From the NCBI RefSeq assembly GCF_000164865.1, contig NC_014618.1, forward strand, positions 2,170,001-2,234,000: a stretch of 64,000 nucleotides of DNA, in the 5' to 3' direction. Under the pieces are notes generated by a model. The model ran no database searches. It saw nothing but the letters and a program-made list of their open reading frames with translations, and was not told the origin of the DNA. The first letter of the stretch is position 1. Every line of letters starts with the position of its first letter. This document shows positions 62,197-64,000 of the stretch, in pieces. This DNA comes from [Enterobacter] lignolyticus SCF1 (GTDB lineage: Bacteria; Pseudomonadota; Gammaproteobacteria; Enterobacterales; Enterobacteriaceae). The translations under genes were made by a program, and so were the position numbers.

Positions 62197-64000
<1,804 letters not shown>

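Overview
The window is chromosomal DNA of a gamma-proteobacterium of the family Enterobacteriaceae. Almost every protein is a close relative of an Escherichia coli K-12 protein of the same length. High G+C codon usage, an H-NS ending two residues early, an EamA/Lrp pair beside narI and a complete hemin-uptake operon beside aroH point to the Klebsiella/Enterobacter/Kosakonia side of the family, but I cannot name the genus from sequence alone. I see no prophage, insertion sequence, integron, CRISPR array or toxin-antitoxin locus.

Region 1 (1-14205), nitrate respiration: a chemoreceptor gene, ychN and a periplasmic PEBP-family gene, then narL-narX (nitrate-sensing two-component system), divergent narK (nitrate/nitrite transport) and narGHJI (membrane nitrate reductase). 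The narX/narK and narK/narG gaps hold FNR boxes and NarL-type heptamers.

Region 2 (14202-25366): a DMT-family exporter gene with a divergent Lrp/AsnC regulator, two identical tRNA-Tyr genes with a strongly structured spacer and a stringent-type promoter, purU, ychJ, rssA-rssB, galU, hns, tdk and adhE.

Region 3 (25843-37198): ychE, a 752-base leader, oppABCDF, a voltage-gated potassium channel with a zinc-ribbon tail, yciU, clsA, the small gene yciY, yciI and tonB.

Region 4 (37224-53792): yniA, pfkB, ydiY, a DedA-family gene, the translation cluster thrS-infC-rpmI-rplT-pheM-pheST-ihfA (tRNA-like thrS operator, AUU start of infC, pheM attenuator), btuCED, nlpC, ydiV and selO.

Region 5 (53789-64000): hmuVUTSR and hemP on the minus strand under a near-consensus Fur box, aroH with a TrpR operator, ppsR, and the 5' part of ppsA.

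Relative to E. coli K-12, regions 1-3 run in the K-12 direction up to tonB. The map then jumps to yniA and runs backwards to ppsA, which fits one large inversion about the replication terminus. TonB, BtuCD and HmuRSTUV together show how energy-dependent outer-membrane uptake of B12 and heme continues into the cytoplasm. FNR, NarL and Cra signals show the anaerobic and gluconeogenic logic.

This is largely conserved core genome, and I did not find a clearly new multi-gene system. The best leads are an intrinsic terminator in the ydiY leader behind a strong promoter, a 10-base poly-C tract in front of the hemin receptor gene, the Kv channel/zinc-ribbon fusion and the hairpin-rich tRNA-Tyr spacer.
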